In this document: piece by piece, positions 26,839 to 35,912 of the stretch
Layout of the letters: each line of letters opens with the position of its first letter
Numbering within the stretch: position 1 is the stretch's first letter
From: CAWAWP01 sp963841205
Lineage (GTDB): Bacteria; Chloroflexota; Ktedonobacteria; Ktedonobacterales; JADMIN01
Reading direction: 5' to 3'
Assembly (NCBI GenBank): GCA_963841205.1
Contig: CAWJCH010000019.1
Coordinates: 124,001 to 188,000, forward strand
DNA length: 64,000 bases
Notes under the pieces: model-generated
Databases searched by the model: none
What the model saw: only the letters and a program-made list of their open reading frames with translations
Told to the model about the DNA's origin: nothing
Translations under genes and position numbers: made by a program

Positions 26839-27543
26839 TTATGCTTCCTGGGGTAGGTCGCGGAGTGCTTCCAGGATGAGGTCCACGACGACGCCAGGCG
26901 CACTGATGCTCGGCGTATGGTCAACTGGGTGCGTCCGCACCTGCGCATGCATCCGCTCCGCCATGAAGTGTTGCGTCTCCTTGACGATCATGCGATCTTG
27001 CTCGGCCAGGAGGAAATAGCTCGGCCTGTCCTTCCAGAGCGGTCGCCCGACGGGGACGCCGATACACGCCGAGGCAAGGGGTCGTTGGATGGCGGCAAGC
27101 TGCTCCTGCTCCTCAGGGGTCGCGTTGGGGGCAAACGCCGCAGCAAAGGCCTCGTGGGGAAGATAGATCAGGCCATGACTATCGGGCGCCAACTTAGGAG
27201 CTCTCGGATCCGGTTCCGCCCGATAGAACACATCGGCGACCGTCTCCCCCTCGTCCGGTGCCAACGCCGTGATGTAGACGAGTGATCTGACCTGCTCGCT
27301 TCTCGTTGCTGCGATGACCGCGCCAGCATAGGCATGGCCTACCAACACGACGGGCGCATCGACCCGCTCGATCGTGCGCTCGAGTGCTTCCACATCGTCG
27401 GCCAGGGTCGTAAGCGGGAGAGGAGCTGCCACGGACGCGCTTCCTCTGGCGCGGAGGTCCGTGATGACCTTGTTCCAGCTGGAGCCATCGGCCCAGGCCC
27501 CATGCACGAGCACAACATGAACATTGGTACCGTTGGAAGCCAA
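26839..27543 (-). CDS. Alpha/beta hydrolase fold protein lacking the nucleophile Ser
   Basis: 234 residues. The fold is clear (VVLVHGAWADGSSWNKVI, APLPLTTLADDVEAL) and matches the EstC/salicylate-esterase-like group. The nucleophile elbow reads VGHAYAGAV, with Ala71 where GHSxGG has Ser. The C-terminal His region is kept as HPVDHTPSIS. It may therefore bind rather than hydrolyse, or use another chemistry. Its TAA stop overlaps the possible ATG of the next gene (TAATG), so the pair is probably co-translated. Confidence 0.82.
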   Translation of the reverse strand: MASNGTNVHVVLVHGAWADGSSWNKVITDLRARGSASVAAPLPLTTLADDVEALERTIERVDAPVVLVGHAYAGAVIAATRSEQVRSLVYITALAPDEGETVADVFYRAEPDPRAPKLAPDSHGLIYLPHEAFAAAFAPNATPEEQEQLAAIQRPLASACIGVPVGRPLWKDRPSYFLLAEQDRMIVKETQHFMAERMHAQVRTHPVDHTPSISAPGVVVDLILEALRDLPQEA

Positions 27544-27580
27544 GTTCCACTCCTTCTCATGAGGTGGACAACGTCAAATG

Positions 27581-28042
27581 TCACGTCGTGCGAACCACCA
27601 GTCGAGGGGAACCAGTTGATGTGCTGCTCACGACAGAGTCTCGGAAACGGCGCTTCTCCCGATACTCCGTTCCGATCCTTCCAAGACCCTTTATTCGTAC
27701 GCGAATCAGCGGATTGGCGATGGCTCGCCCCCGAGCCCTCCATTCGTCCAGTGCGCGCCCTTCCTCCGCTTGCCACTGCTCCGCGTTGCCAGGAAACACT
27801 GTCCACTCCTTCTCTGATGAAGTGACTACGTGGAAAGGAGCTGCTTCTTGCCCATAGCGGCGCACGAAGATCGTGTTTCCTGCAACCGCGGCCTGTACGG
27901 TCGCGAAAACACCCTGACGCGCAACACTCGCGCCAGCTTCTGTTGGGTTCTGCGCTCCTGCGACTTGTGCGGAAGAGCCCTCCAGCGGGACGCTAAGAGA
28001 TGCCGCGTCCGTGCGGGCGCCAAGAAGCATACGGCGCTCCAT
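27581..28042 (-). CDS. Hypothetical protein
   Basis: 153 residues from ATG 28042, with AGGAGG 6 nt upstream. An early segment (AAVAGNTIFVRRYGQEAAP) recalls the first strands of alpha/beta hydrolases, but the rest (WTVFPGNAEQWQAEEGRALD, NPLIRVRIKGLGRIG) matches nothing I know. It lies upstream of the two hydrolase genes, on the same strand, in the lower-GC segment. No signal peptide or membrane helix is seen. Confidence 0.5.
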   Translation of the reverse strand: MERRMLLGARTDAASLSVPLEGSSAQVAGAQNPTEAGASVARQGVFATVQAAVAGNTIFVRRYGQEAAPFHVVTSSEKEWTVFPGNAEQWQAEEGRALDEWRARGRAIANPLIRVRIKGLGRIGTEYREKRRFRDSVVSSTSTGSPRLVVRTT

Positions 28043-28138
28043 AACGTCCTCCTCGCGCCGACGATCGAGGCGAGTGCGATACATGACAAATGCTCTCATG
28101 ATCGTGACGCTACTGTTTTCGCGCCGCGGACCACCGTT

Positions 28139-28387
28139 ATCAGCTCGCGCGGCGTGAAGACCCCTGGCTTGAGCCATGGGGAGGAAACGCCGCGCGCCGT
28201 CAGGCGCTCCCGACCACCGGACACCAAACGACCAGGTGTGCGATACTTACGCTCTACCGCAGGGCCTGCGGGAAGGTACGCTTGTGGAGGTGGCTTCGGG
28301 CCACGACATGACCGTGTAAGACTCACCTAGCTCGCTAGGTGAGCGGTGGTCAGCCCAAGAATCCCCCGGCTTCAGCCGTGGGGAGTG
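28139..28387 (-). mobile_element. Passive IS200/IS605-type element, copy 1 (249 bp)
   Basis: Read on the minus strand, it begins right after TTGAC (28392-28388) with a hairpin CCCCACGGCTGAAGCCGGGGG. It ends with a second subterminal hairpin CCCCATGGCTCAAGCCAGGGG and then GAGCTGAT. Inside are CCGCAGG/CCTGCGG, GTGGCCCGAAGCCAC and a CACCTAGC/GCTAGGTG palindrome. No terminal inverted repeats and no target duplication are seen, and there is no ORF. It differs from copy 2 (51204-51452) at only a few positions. It needs a Y1 transposase in trans. Confidence 0.8.
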
Positions 28388-28392
28388 GTCAA

Positions 28393-28852
28393 GTGTGCAA
28401 GCGATATGCCATGAAAAGGCGGCTCCATGGGAGTTTGGACTGTCGAGACACATTGGTTGTGATACGTGGGAGGTCGTCGTAAAGGCGGTAAGAGTCGCGA
28501 GCCACCCCTGACGAATTCGTCACGGACAATTGTGCTAAGAACAGGTTTTGCAAATGGGCTCTGGCCCTCACACCGCAACCAAACACACTCTATGGCCTTC
28601 CTGACATCCTGAGAGCGAGCGGCAGGAATGGAAGGCGATCCCGGGCACGCGGGGAGCTTGCGCCTCGGCCGCCGAGAACGAGAAGGGGGATTCGACGAGC
28701 GCTCGCTGGTGGTGGGGGCGGCAGGGAAGTCGTCGCGCGCCCGCACGCCAGGCGGGCGCCAGTTCGGCAGGCCGCGCTCGGTGGGGACGCGCCAACGCGC
28801 TCCCACTGATCGCGTCGTGGCCCGTCGTCGGCGGCTGCGGGTAAGAGCTGCC
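28393..28852. other. 460-nt region with no recognised gene
   Basis: Several long open frames exist on both strands because of the composition, but none has a ribosome site, family motif or sensible protein sequence. Confidence 0.4.
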
Positions 28853-29428
28853 CTAGTGCGCGTCTCTCTCCAAAAGAGCGCGCACCACGGTGGGGTAGAG
28901 TTGGTGCTCGACGGCGTGCATGCGCTCGGCCAGCGACTCCGGCGTGTCGCTGGGTAGCACGTCCACGGGCCACTGCGCGATGGCCGGCCCCGTATCTATT
29001 CCCTCGTCCACGAAATGCACCGTCACGCCGGTGCGCTTCACACCCGCGCGTAGCGCCTGCCCGATCGCGTCCTTGCCGGGGAATTGGGGCAATAACGAGG
29101 GATGCACGTTGACGATGCGGCCCCGATAGGGCTCCAGCAGCGTCGGCCCTAGCAGCCGCATGTAGCCCGCCAGCACGAGCCAGCGCACATCACGCGCCCG
29201 TAGCTCGCGCAGGACCGCGTGCTCGTAGGCGGCTTTCTCTGCGTAGGTTTTCGGATCGAAGGCACAAGCGTCGATCCCCGCCTCGCGTGCGCGATCGATC
29301 GCGCGGCACCCCGGACGATCCGAGACGACCAGCGCGAGCCGCGCCGGGAACGCGCCCGTGCGCGCCTCATCGATGAAGCGTTGGAGGTTCGAGCCCTCGC
29401 CGGAGGCGAAGACGGCAAAGGCGCTCAT
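28853..29428 (-). CDS. purN: Phosphoribosylglycinamide formyltransferase
   Basis: 191 residues. ATG 29428 overlaps the purM stop as ATGA. It transfers the formyl group of 10-formyl-THF to GAR, the third step of IMP synthesis. Visible motifs: VFASGEGSNLQRFID, VLAGYMRLLGP, the catalytic NVHPSLLPQFPG (Asn and His), and VTVHFVDEGIDTGPAI with the catalytic Asp. It is the last gene of the pur run. Confidence 0.95.
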   Translation of the reverse strand: MSAFAVFASGEGSNLQRFIDEARTGAFPARLALVVSDRPGCRAIDRAREAGIDACAFDPKTYAEKAAYEHAVLRELRARDVRWLVLAGYMRLLGPTLLEPYRGRIVNVHPSLLPQFPGKDAIGQALRAGVKRTGVTVHFVDEGIDTGPAIAQWPVDVLPSDTPESLAERMHAVEHQLYPTVVRALLERDAH

Positions 29429-30528
29429 CGCCACGCCCCCATCAACTCGACCTGCCCAGCGCCCGCGCGCACCACGCCAACGCGACTCGCATGCTCGCCC
29501 AGCGCGTTCGCCCGCGCGATGACCGTCTCCGCCACGCCCTCCGGCACGACGAGCACCAGTCCGAGGCCCATATTGAAGGTCGCGAAGAGGTCGCCGTCGT
29601 CGAGGTCGCCGAGGTCCGCCAGCCAGGAGACGACCGGCGGCGTGCGCCACGAGCCCAGCGTGAGCGTAGCGTTCCACTGCCCATGCAGGATGCGCGGCAC
29701 GTTGCCCGTGATCCCGCCGCCGGTGATGTGCGCCATGCCGTGGATCGGGAATTCGCCCATGAGCGCGCGGATCGCCTTGGCATAGATGCGCGTCGGCGTC
29801 AGTAGCTCCTCGCCAAGCGTTCTCGTCGCGTCCGGCGGGAAGGGCGCGTCGAGCGCGATCCCTGCCTCGTCGACAAGGCGGCGCACCAGCGAAAAGCCAT
29901 TCGAGTGCAGCCCGGACGATGCCAACCCGATCACCACGTCGCCCTCTGTGATGCTACGCCCGTCGATGATGCGGTCGCGCTCGACGACACCGACGGCGAA
30001 GCCCGCCAGATCGTACTCGCCGTCCGCGTAGATGCCGGGCATCTCCGCCGTCTCGCCGCCGATCAGCGCACAGCCGGCCTGCTCACAACCGTCCGCCACG
30101 CCACGCACCACCTGCTCGGCGACGGCCACGTCCAGCCCGCCCGTGGCGAAGTAGTCCAGGAAGAAGAGCGGCTCCGCGCCCATGACGAGGATGTCGTTGA
30201 CGCACATCGCCACGCAATCGATCCCCACCGTGTCGTGGCGGCCCAGCGCGTAGGCGATCTTCAGCTTGGTGCCGACGCCGTCCGTGCCGGAGACCAGCAC
30301 CGGCTGCGTATACTTCGCCACATCCAGCGCGAAGCCGCCGCCGAAGCCGCCGAGGGCCGTCAGCACCTCGGGCCGCCAGGTGCGCGCCGCATGCCCGCGA
30401 TAGCGCTCGACCGCCTCGTCGCCCGCCGAGACGTTGACGCCCGCGCGCTTGTACGCCCCGCCCGCCTCGGAATGGCTCGGCGGTGGGATCCCCTTCTCGG
30501 AGCCCGCGGCGCTACGCTTGTCCATCAT
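29425..30528 (-). CDS. purM: Phosphoribosylformylglycinamidine cyclo-ligase
   Basis: 367 residues. The first of two adjacent ATGs (30528) overlaps the purF stop as ATGA. The enzyme closes the imidazole ring (FGAM to AIR). Signature: VLVSGTDGVGTKLKIAYAL, GIDCVAMCVNDILVMGAEPL and GGETAEMPGIY. The first 18 residues are a polar extension. Both ends overlap their neighbours by 4 nt, implying coupled translation. Confidence 0.95.
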   Translation of the reverse strand: MMDKRSAAGSEKGIPPPSHSEAGGAYKRAGVNVSAGDEAVERYRGHAARTWRPEVLTALGGFGGGFALDVAKYTQPVLVSGTDGVGTKLKIAYALGRHDTVGIDCVAMCVNDILVMGAEPLFFLDYFATGGLDVAVAEQVVRGVADGCEQAGCALIGGETAEMPGIYADGEYDLAGFAVGVVERDRIIDGRSITEGDVVIGLASSGLHSNGFSLVRRLVDEAGIALDAPFPPDATRTLGEELLTPTRIYAKAIRALMGEFPIHGMAHITGGGITGNVPRILHGQWNATLTLGSWRTPPVVSWLADLGDLDDGDLFATFNMGLGLVLVVPEGVAETVIARANALGEHASRVGVVRAGAGQVELMGAWR

Positions 30529-31985
30529 GCGCCGCGCTTCCGTGCCGGATCGAGGCGGATCGCACGCTCGAAGGCGTGCTTTTGCGTCAGATCGTAGAGC
30601 CGCGTCGGATAGCGCCCCGTAAAGCAAGCGTTGCAGAACGGGTGATCGTCTACGTCGCTGGAGCCCAGCGCACGCAGCATCTGCTCTTCGGTGAGGTAGA
30701 CCAGCGAGTCGGCACCGATGCGCTCCTGGATCTCCGCGACGCTCTGGTTGGCGGCGATCAGCATCGTGCGGTCGCTGGTGTCGATCCCGTAGAAGCAGGG
30801 ATGCATCACCGGCGGCGAGCTGATGCGCATGTGCACCTCGCGTGCGCCAGCCTCGCGTACCAGGCTCACCAGCCGCGCGCTGGTCGTGCCGCGCACCAGT
30901 GAGTCGTCCACAATCACGACGCGCTTGCCCGCGACGACGCTGCGGATCGCGTTGAGCTTGACGCGCACACCCTGCTGCCGCTGCTCCTGCGTCGGCTGGA
31001 TAAACGTGCGACCGACGTAGCGGTTCTTCACCAGGCCAAGCTCGTAGGGGATGCCAGTCTCCTCGGCGAACCCAATCGCGGCGGGAATGCTGGAGTCCGG
31101 CACGCCGGTGACGACGTCCGCATCCACCGGGCAGGCGCGGGCCAGCGCGCGTCCGAGCGCCTTGCGCGCCATGTGGACGCTGATGCCATCGATATCGGAG
31201 TCTGGCCGCGCGAAGTAGATGTACTCGAAGGTGCAGAGCGCTTTGTGAGGCGCCCTGGCGAAGGTCTGCGAGCGCATGCCGTCGCCGTCGATGACCAGCA
31301 GTTCTCCTGGCTCTATATCGCGCACGAATGTCGCACCAACCGCATCAAACGCGCAGGTCTCGGAGGCTACCACGCACGAGCCGTCCAGCGTCCCCACCGC
31401 GATAGGCCGCAGCCCATTCGGATCGCGCAAGGCGATCAGCCGGTCGTCCGTCAAGATCACCATCGCGTAGCCGCCCTCGACGCTACGCATGCTCGTTCGC
31501 ACACTCTCGACGATATCCACGTCCCCGGCCCGCGCGATCAGGTGCGCGACGACCTCCGTGTCCGAGGTGGACTGGAATATGCTGCCCTCGCGCTCCAGCA
31601 TGTCGCGCAGACCTTCGGCGTTGATGAAGTTGCCGTTGTGGGCCAGCGCCAGATTACCCTGGCGGAAGTTGAAGACCAGCGGCTGCGCGTTGGCGATGCC
31701 GCTCGACCCGGTGGTGGAGTAGCGCACGTGGCCGATCGCGCTATGCCCGTGCAACCGTGCGAGATCCGTCTCCGCAAAAGCCTCGCTCACTAGCCCCATG
31801 CCGCGATGGTGGCGCATCGACGCGCCGTCAACTGTCGCGATCCCCGCACTCTCCTGCCCTCGGTGCTGCAACGCGAAGAGCGCGAGGTGGGCGAGCCGCG
31901 CGGCATCGGGATGGTTCCAGATGCCGAAGACGCCACACTCCTCGTGCCATTTGTCGAACAGGGTTTCGTTTAGCGCATCGCCCAC
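30525..31985 (-). CDS. purF: Amidophosphoribosyltransferase ([4Fe-4S] type)
   Basis: 486 residues from GTG 31985, which lies inside the end of purL (16-nt overlap). A propeptide of about 16 residues precedes the nucleophile Cys in HEECGVFGIW. The glutaminase part continues GHVRYSTTGSS and the PRPP loop is VVIVDDSLVRGTTS. Cysteines in SETCAFD, MHPCFYG and PFCNACFTGRYP match the iron-sulfur ligands of the B. subtilis-type enzyme. It makes phosphoribosylamine, the first committed step. Confidence 0.94.
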   Translation of the reverse strand: MGDALNETLFDKWHEECGVFGIWNHPDAARLAHLALFALQHRGQESAGIATVDGASMRHHRGMGLVSEAFAETDLARLHGHSAIGHVRYSTTGSSGIANAQPLVFNFRQGNLALAHNGNFINAEGLRDMLEREGSIFQSTSDTEVVAHLIARAGDVDIVESVRTSMRSVEGGYAMVILTDDRLIALRDPNGLRPIAVGTLDGSCVVASETCAFDAVGATFVRDIEPGELLVIDGDGMRSQTFARAPHKALCTFEYIYFARPDSDIDGISVHMARKALGRALARACPVDADVVTGVPDSSIPAAIGFAEETGIPYELGLVKNRYVGRTFIQPTQEQRQQGVRVKLNAIRSVVAGKRVVIVDDSLVRGTTSARLVSLVREAGAREVHMRISSPPVMHPCFYGIDTSDRTMLIAANQSVAEIQERIGADSLVYLTEEQMLRALGSSDVDDHPFCNACFTGRYPTRLYDLTQKHAFERAIRLDPARKRGA

Positions 31986-34231
31986 GGTATCGCTTCTTCC
32001 CACCGCGTCATCAGCGCGGAGATCGAAATGCCGACCTGCGTTGAATCGGACGTACCATCGCGTCGCGTCAGGCGTAGCGCGATCGAAAGCCGCTCGTCCT
32101 CGGTGACGGACCCTAAGACGCCGCACGAGACGCCTCGCAGACGTGCGCCTTCCTCCAATCGTTCGCGATCAGATGCAGCCACCTCGACCACGATCCGCGC
32201 CGCCGACTCGCCAAAGAGCGCGATGTCCGCGCGTCCGTTGCCGTCCCAGGCGAGATCGGCGCCGAGCCGCCCCGCCACGCACATCTCGGCGAGCGTGATC
32301 GCTAGACCGCCGTCCGCTACGTCGTGCGCCGCGCGGACCCAGCCGTCGCGGATGCCCTCGCGGCAGAGCGCCTGCACCGCAATTTCGGCATCGAGGTCGA
32401 TCGGCGGCGTCGGTCCCAGCGCCTTGCCCGCGCGCATCGCCACGTACTCGCTGCCGCCCAGCGTCTCTGCCGTCTCGCCGAGCAGCACGATGAGGTCGCC
32501 GGGAGCCTTCAGCGCGGGCGTCGCCATGCGGTCGAGGTCGTCCACCAGCCCCACCATGCCGATCACCGGCGTGGGGAAGATGTCCCGCCCGCCGGTCTCG
32601 TTGTAGAAGCTGACGTTGCCGCTCACCACGGGGACGCCCAGCGCGCGGCAGGCGTCCGCGATGCCATGCACACTCTCGACGAACTGATAGAAGATGCCCG
32701 GCTTCTCAGGATTGCCGAAGTTCAGGCAGTCGGTAATGGCCAGCGGGCGCGCGCCAACGCAGGCCAGGTTGCGCGCCGCCTCCGCGACGGCATGCATGCC
32801 GCCCACCCGCGGATTGAGCTGGACGTAGCGCCCATTGCCGTCGGTCGTCAGCGCGATGCCCCGATTGAGGTCCTCCAGCGCCACCACTGCCGCGTCGCCG
32901 CCGGGCCGCTGCACCGTCGAGGTGCGCACCATCGAGTCGTACTGCTGATAGACCCACGCCTTGCTGGCGATGGTCGGGCGACCCATCAGCGCTAGCAGAT
33001 CCGCCGCAAGGTCGGTGGATTCTGCCAACTCGTCGGCGCATTGCACCGCCGGATCGTCCAGGTAGGCGGGCCGCTCGGCGGGGCGGTCGTAGACCGGCGC
33101 CTCGTCCACCAGCGCGGCGACGGGGATCGACCCGACCTCTACACCGTCGTCGATGATGCGCAGCAGCCGACCGTCGGTGACGGTGCCGACCTCGACGGCG
33201 TCCAGCCCCCACTTGGTGAAGACGGCGCGCGCCGCGTCCTCACGCCCGCGCTTGACCACTAGCAGCATACGCTCCTGCGACTCCGAGAGCATCACCTCAT
33301 ACGGCGTCATGCCCGTCTCGCGGCGCGGCACGCGGTCTACGTGCAGGTCGATGCCGCTGCCCGCGCGACTCGCCATCTCCGCGCTGGAGGAGGTCAGCCC
33401 CGCCGCGCCCATATCCTGAATGCCGACCACCAGCCGCTGCTCGATCAGCTCCAGGCAGGCTTCGAGCAGCAGCTTCTCCATGAAGGGATCGCCGACCTGC
33501 ACCGCCGACCGCTCGCGGCTGTGCGGATCTTCGATGGAGGCGAAGGTTGCACCGTGGATACCATCACGTCCGGTCTTCGCGCCGACCACCAGCACGGGAT
33601 TGCCGATGCCCGAGGCCGTCCCCCGCGCGATCTTGTCGTGGCGGATGATACCGACGCACATCGCGTTGACCAGCGGATTCTGGCTGTACGACTCGTCGAA
33701 AACGACCTCGCCGCCGACCGTTGGGATGCCGATGCAGTTGCCGTACGCGCCGATGCCGGCCACCACCTGCCGAAACAGGTAGCGGTTGCGCTCCTGATCC
33801 AACTCGCCGAAGCGCAGGCTGTCCAGAATGGCGACGGGCCGCGCACCCATCGTGAAGATGTCGCGGATGATGCCACCGACGCCGGTTGCTGCGCCCTGGA
33901 ACGGCTCGATCGCCGAGGGATGGTTGTGGCTCTCCATCTTGAAGACCACGCCCAAGCCGCCGCCGATATCCACAATGCCCGCGTTCTCGCCGGGACCCTG
34001 CAACACATTCGGCCCGCCCGACGGAAACGTGCGCAGGTGCCGTTTCGAGCTTTTATAGCTGCAATGCTCCGACCAGAGCACGCTGAAGATACCCGTCTCC
34101 ACATAGTTGGGCAGGCGAGCGAGCCGCGCACAGATGCGCTCGTACTCGTCGTCGCGTAGGCCGAGGTCACGGTAGCGGCGCTCGTCGCGGATCTGCTCCG
34201 CCGTCGGTTCGCTCGTCTGTACGTCAAGCAT
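31970..34231 (-). CDS. purL: FGAM synthase subunit PurL (small type)
   Basis: 753 residues, the size of the PurL that works with PurS and PurQ. The active-site His is in FKMESHNHPSAIEP. Other motifs are GGIIRDIFTMGARP, VQVGDPFMEKLL and VSGNVSFYNETGG. It uses ATP and ammonia from PurQ to make FGAM. Its ATG overlaps the purQ stop by 8 nt. Confidence 0.96.
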   Translation of the reverse strand: MLDVQTSEPTAEQIRDERRYRDLGLRDDEYERICARLARLPNYVETGIFSVLWSEHCSYKSSKRHLRTFPSGGPNVLQGPGENAGIVDIGGGLGVVFKMESHNHPSAIEPFQGAATGVGGIIRDIFTMGARPVAILDSLRFGELDQERNRYLFRQVVAGIGAYGNCIGIPTVGGEVVFDESYSQNPLVNAMCVGIIRHDKIARGTASGIGNPVLVVGAKTGRDGIHGATFASIEDPHSRERSAVQVGDPFMEKLLLEACLELIEQRLVVGIQDMGAAGLTSSSAEMASRAGSGIDLHVDRVPRRETGMTPYEVMLSESQERMLLVVKRGREDAARAVFTKWGLDAVEVGTVTDGRLLRIIDDGVEVGSIPVAALVDEAPVYDRPAERPAYLDDPAVQCADELAESTDLAADLLALMGRPTIASKAWVYQQYDSMVRTSTVQRPGGDAAVVALEDLNRGIALTTDGNGRYVQLNPRVGGMHAVAEAARNLACVGARPLAITDCLNFGNPEKPGIFYQFVESVHGIADACRALGVPVVSGNVSFYNETGGRDIFPTPVIGMVGLVDDLDRMATPALKAPGDLIVLLGETAETLGGSEYVAMRAGKALGPTPPIDLDAEIAVQALCREGIRDGWVRAAHDVADGGLAITLAEMCVAGRLGADLAWDGNGRADIALFGESAARIVVEVAASDRERLEEGARLRGVSCGVLGSVTEDERLSIALRLTRRDGTSDSTQVGISISALMTRWEEAIPWAMR

Positions 34232-34904
34232 GGACCACTTGCTCCCACGCGCGCACCAGTGAGGTGAACATCCCCGTGCCGTCGTCGGAGCCGAGCAGGG
34301 GATGTACCGCCCGTTCAGGGTGCGGCATCATGCCAAGCACGTTGCCGCGCCGGTTGACGATCCCCGCGATCTCGTCCAGCGACCCGTTGGGGTTCTCCCC
34401 CGCATAGCGGAAGACGATCTGCTTGTTGCGTCGCAGCTCGTCGAGCGTCGCCGTGTCCGCGAAGTAGTTGCCCTGCCCGTGCGCGATCGGCAGGCGGATC
34501 ACTTGCCCCGCCGCATACGCCCCAGTGAAGGGCGTCTCGGCGTTCTCCACGCGCAACGACACCAGCTCGCAGCGGAACTGGAGCGAGTCGTTCGGCAGCA
34601 ACGCGCCGGGGAGCAGCCCCGCCTCCGTCAACACCTGGAATCCGTTGCAGATGCCGAGCAGCGGTCGCCCGGCCTCGGCGTGGCGTCGCACCGCCTCCAT
34701 CACCGGCGAGAAGCGCGCGATAGCCCCCGCTCGCAGATAATCGCCGAAGGCGAAGCCGCCGGGACAGATCACGGCGTCGTACCCGTCGAGCGAGTCCTCC
34801 TCGTGCCAGACGAGCTTGGCAGGCTCCCCCACTACGCGCTTGACCGCTCGCGCGGCGTCCTCGTCACAGTTCGAGCCGGGGAAGACGATCACGGCGAACC
34901 TCAT
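34224..34904 (-). CDS. purQ: FGAM synthase glutaminase subunit PurQ
   Basis: 226 residues. ATG 34904 overlaps the purS stop as ATGA. Class I glutamine amidotransferase: VIVFPGSNCDEDAARAV, the nucleophile Cys in LLGICNGFQVL, and the His/Glu pair in MMPHPERAVHP. It supplies ammonia to PurL through the PurS-bridged complex. Confidence 0.95.
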   Translation of the reverse strand: MRFAVIVFPGSNCDEDAARAVKRVVGEPAKLVWHEEDSLDGYDAVICPGGFAFGDYLRAGAIARFSPVMEAVRRHAEAGRPLLGICNGFQVLTEAGLLPGALLPNDSLQFRCELVSLRVENAETPFTGAYAAGQVIRLPIAHGQGNYFADTATLDELRRNKQIVFRYAGENPNGSLDEIAGIVNRRGNVLGMMPHPERAVHPLLGSDDGTGMFTSLVRAWEQVVHA

Positions 34905-35170
34905 GCCTGCTCCTCCCCGTTCTCCTCGCCGAGCGTGAACTCGTAGTGCTCGATCACCATGTTGGCGAGCAGCGTCTCGCACATCGCCGCGACGCGCTGC
35001 CGCGCCGCCGCCTCGTCCGCCGCCGTCAGCCGAACCTCGATGTATCTGCCGACGCGCACGTCCGACACCTCGTCGAAGCCCAGGGAGCCGAGCGCGTGCA
35101 GCACCGCGACCCCCTGCGGATCGAGCACGCTGGGTTTCAGCGTGACGTGGATGCCAGCGCGGAACCTCAC
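34901..35170 (-). CDS. purS: FGAM synthase subunit PurS
   Basis: 89 residues from GTG 35170, which overlaps the purC stop as GTGA. The sequence GIHVTLKPSVLDPQGVAVLH and VRVGRYIEVRL is typical of PurS, the small dimeric bridge between PurL and PurQ. The gene order S-Q-L matches Gram-positive-type FGAM synthase. Confidence 0.93.
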   Translation of the reverse strand: MRFRAGIHVTLKPSVLDPQGVAVLHALGSLGFDEVSDVRVGRYIEVRLTAADEAAARQRVAAMCETLLANMVIEHYEFTLGEENGEEQA

Positions 35171-35880
35171 GCGACACCCCCCAGCCGGCGCAGCATCTCT
35201 TGATACGCCTCCTCGACGCCGCCGAGGTCGCGGCGGAAGCGATCCTTGTCGAGCTTCTCGCGCGTGTCGGCATCCCAGAAGCGGCACGTATCCGGCGAGA
35301 TCTCGTCGGCCAGCAGCAGGTTGCCGCCCGCGTCGATGCCGAACTCCAGCTTGAAGTCCACCAGCAGCACCTTGCGCTCGGCGAGGTACGCCAGCAGGAT
35401 GTCGTTGATGGCCAGCGCCGTCGTGCGAATCTGCGCCACCTGTTCCGGCGACGCCAGATTGAGGATGGCGATGTGGTCGTCGTTGATCAGCGGATCGCCG
35501 AGTGCATCGTCCTTGTAGTACAGCTCCACGATCGGGTGCGGCAGATCCTGCCCCTCCGGCAGCCCCAGCCGCTTCGAGAGCGATCCCGCCGCGATGTTGC
35601 GGACAACCACCTCGATCGGCACGATGCTGACCTTCTTGACGAGCTGGTCGCGGTCGTTGATCAACTCGATGAAGTGCGTCGCGATGCCCTTCTCGCCGAG
35701 CATGCCGAAGAAGATCGCCGTCATGCGATTGTTCAGCTCGCCTTTGCCGATGATGGTGCCGCGCTTCTTGCCGTCGAAGGCGGTGGCGTCGTCTTTGTAG
35801 TGCACGATGACGAGGGTCGGGTCCTCGGTGGCGAAGACCTGTTTGGCCTTGCCCTCGTACAGCATCTCACCTTGATTCAT
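35167..35880 (-). CDS. purC: SAICAR synthetase
   Basis: 237 residues; ATG 35880 with GAGGAGAGGG upstream. Motifs: MLYEGKAKQVFATEDP, DDATAFDGKK, PIEVVVRNIAAGS and LADEISPDTCRFWD. It joins CAIR and aspartate using ATP. It lies 32 nt after purB. Confidence 0.96.
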   Translation of the reverse strand: MNQGEMLYEGKAKQVFATEDPTLVIVHYKDDATAFDGKKRGTIIGKGELNNRMTAIFFGMLGEKGIATHFIELINDRDQLVKKVSIVPIEVVVRNIAAGSLSKRLGLPEGQDLPHPIVELYYKDDALGDPLINDDHIAILNLASPEQVAQIRTTALAINDILLAYLAERKVLLVDFKLEFGIDAGGNLLLADEISPDTCRFWDADTREKLDKDRFRRDLGGVEEAYQEMLRRLGGVA

Positions 35881-35912
35881 GCGGCGCCCTCTCCTCTTCG
35901 CTCGCGCGAACG

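Noticed and set aside
28372..28806. A 144-codon minus-strand frame after element copy 1
   Set aside because: It ends inside the element hairpin, lacks a ribosome site and reads as Pro/Arg/Ser-rich noise.
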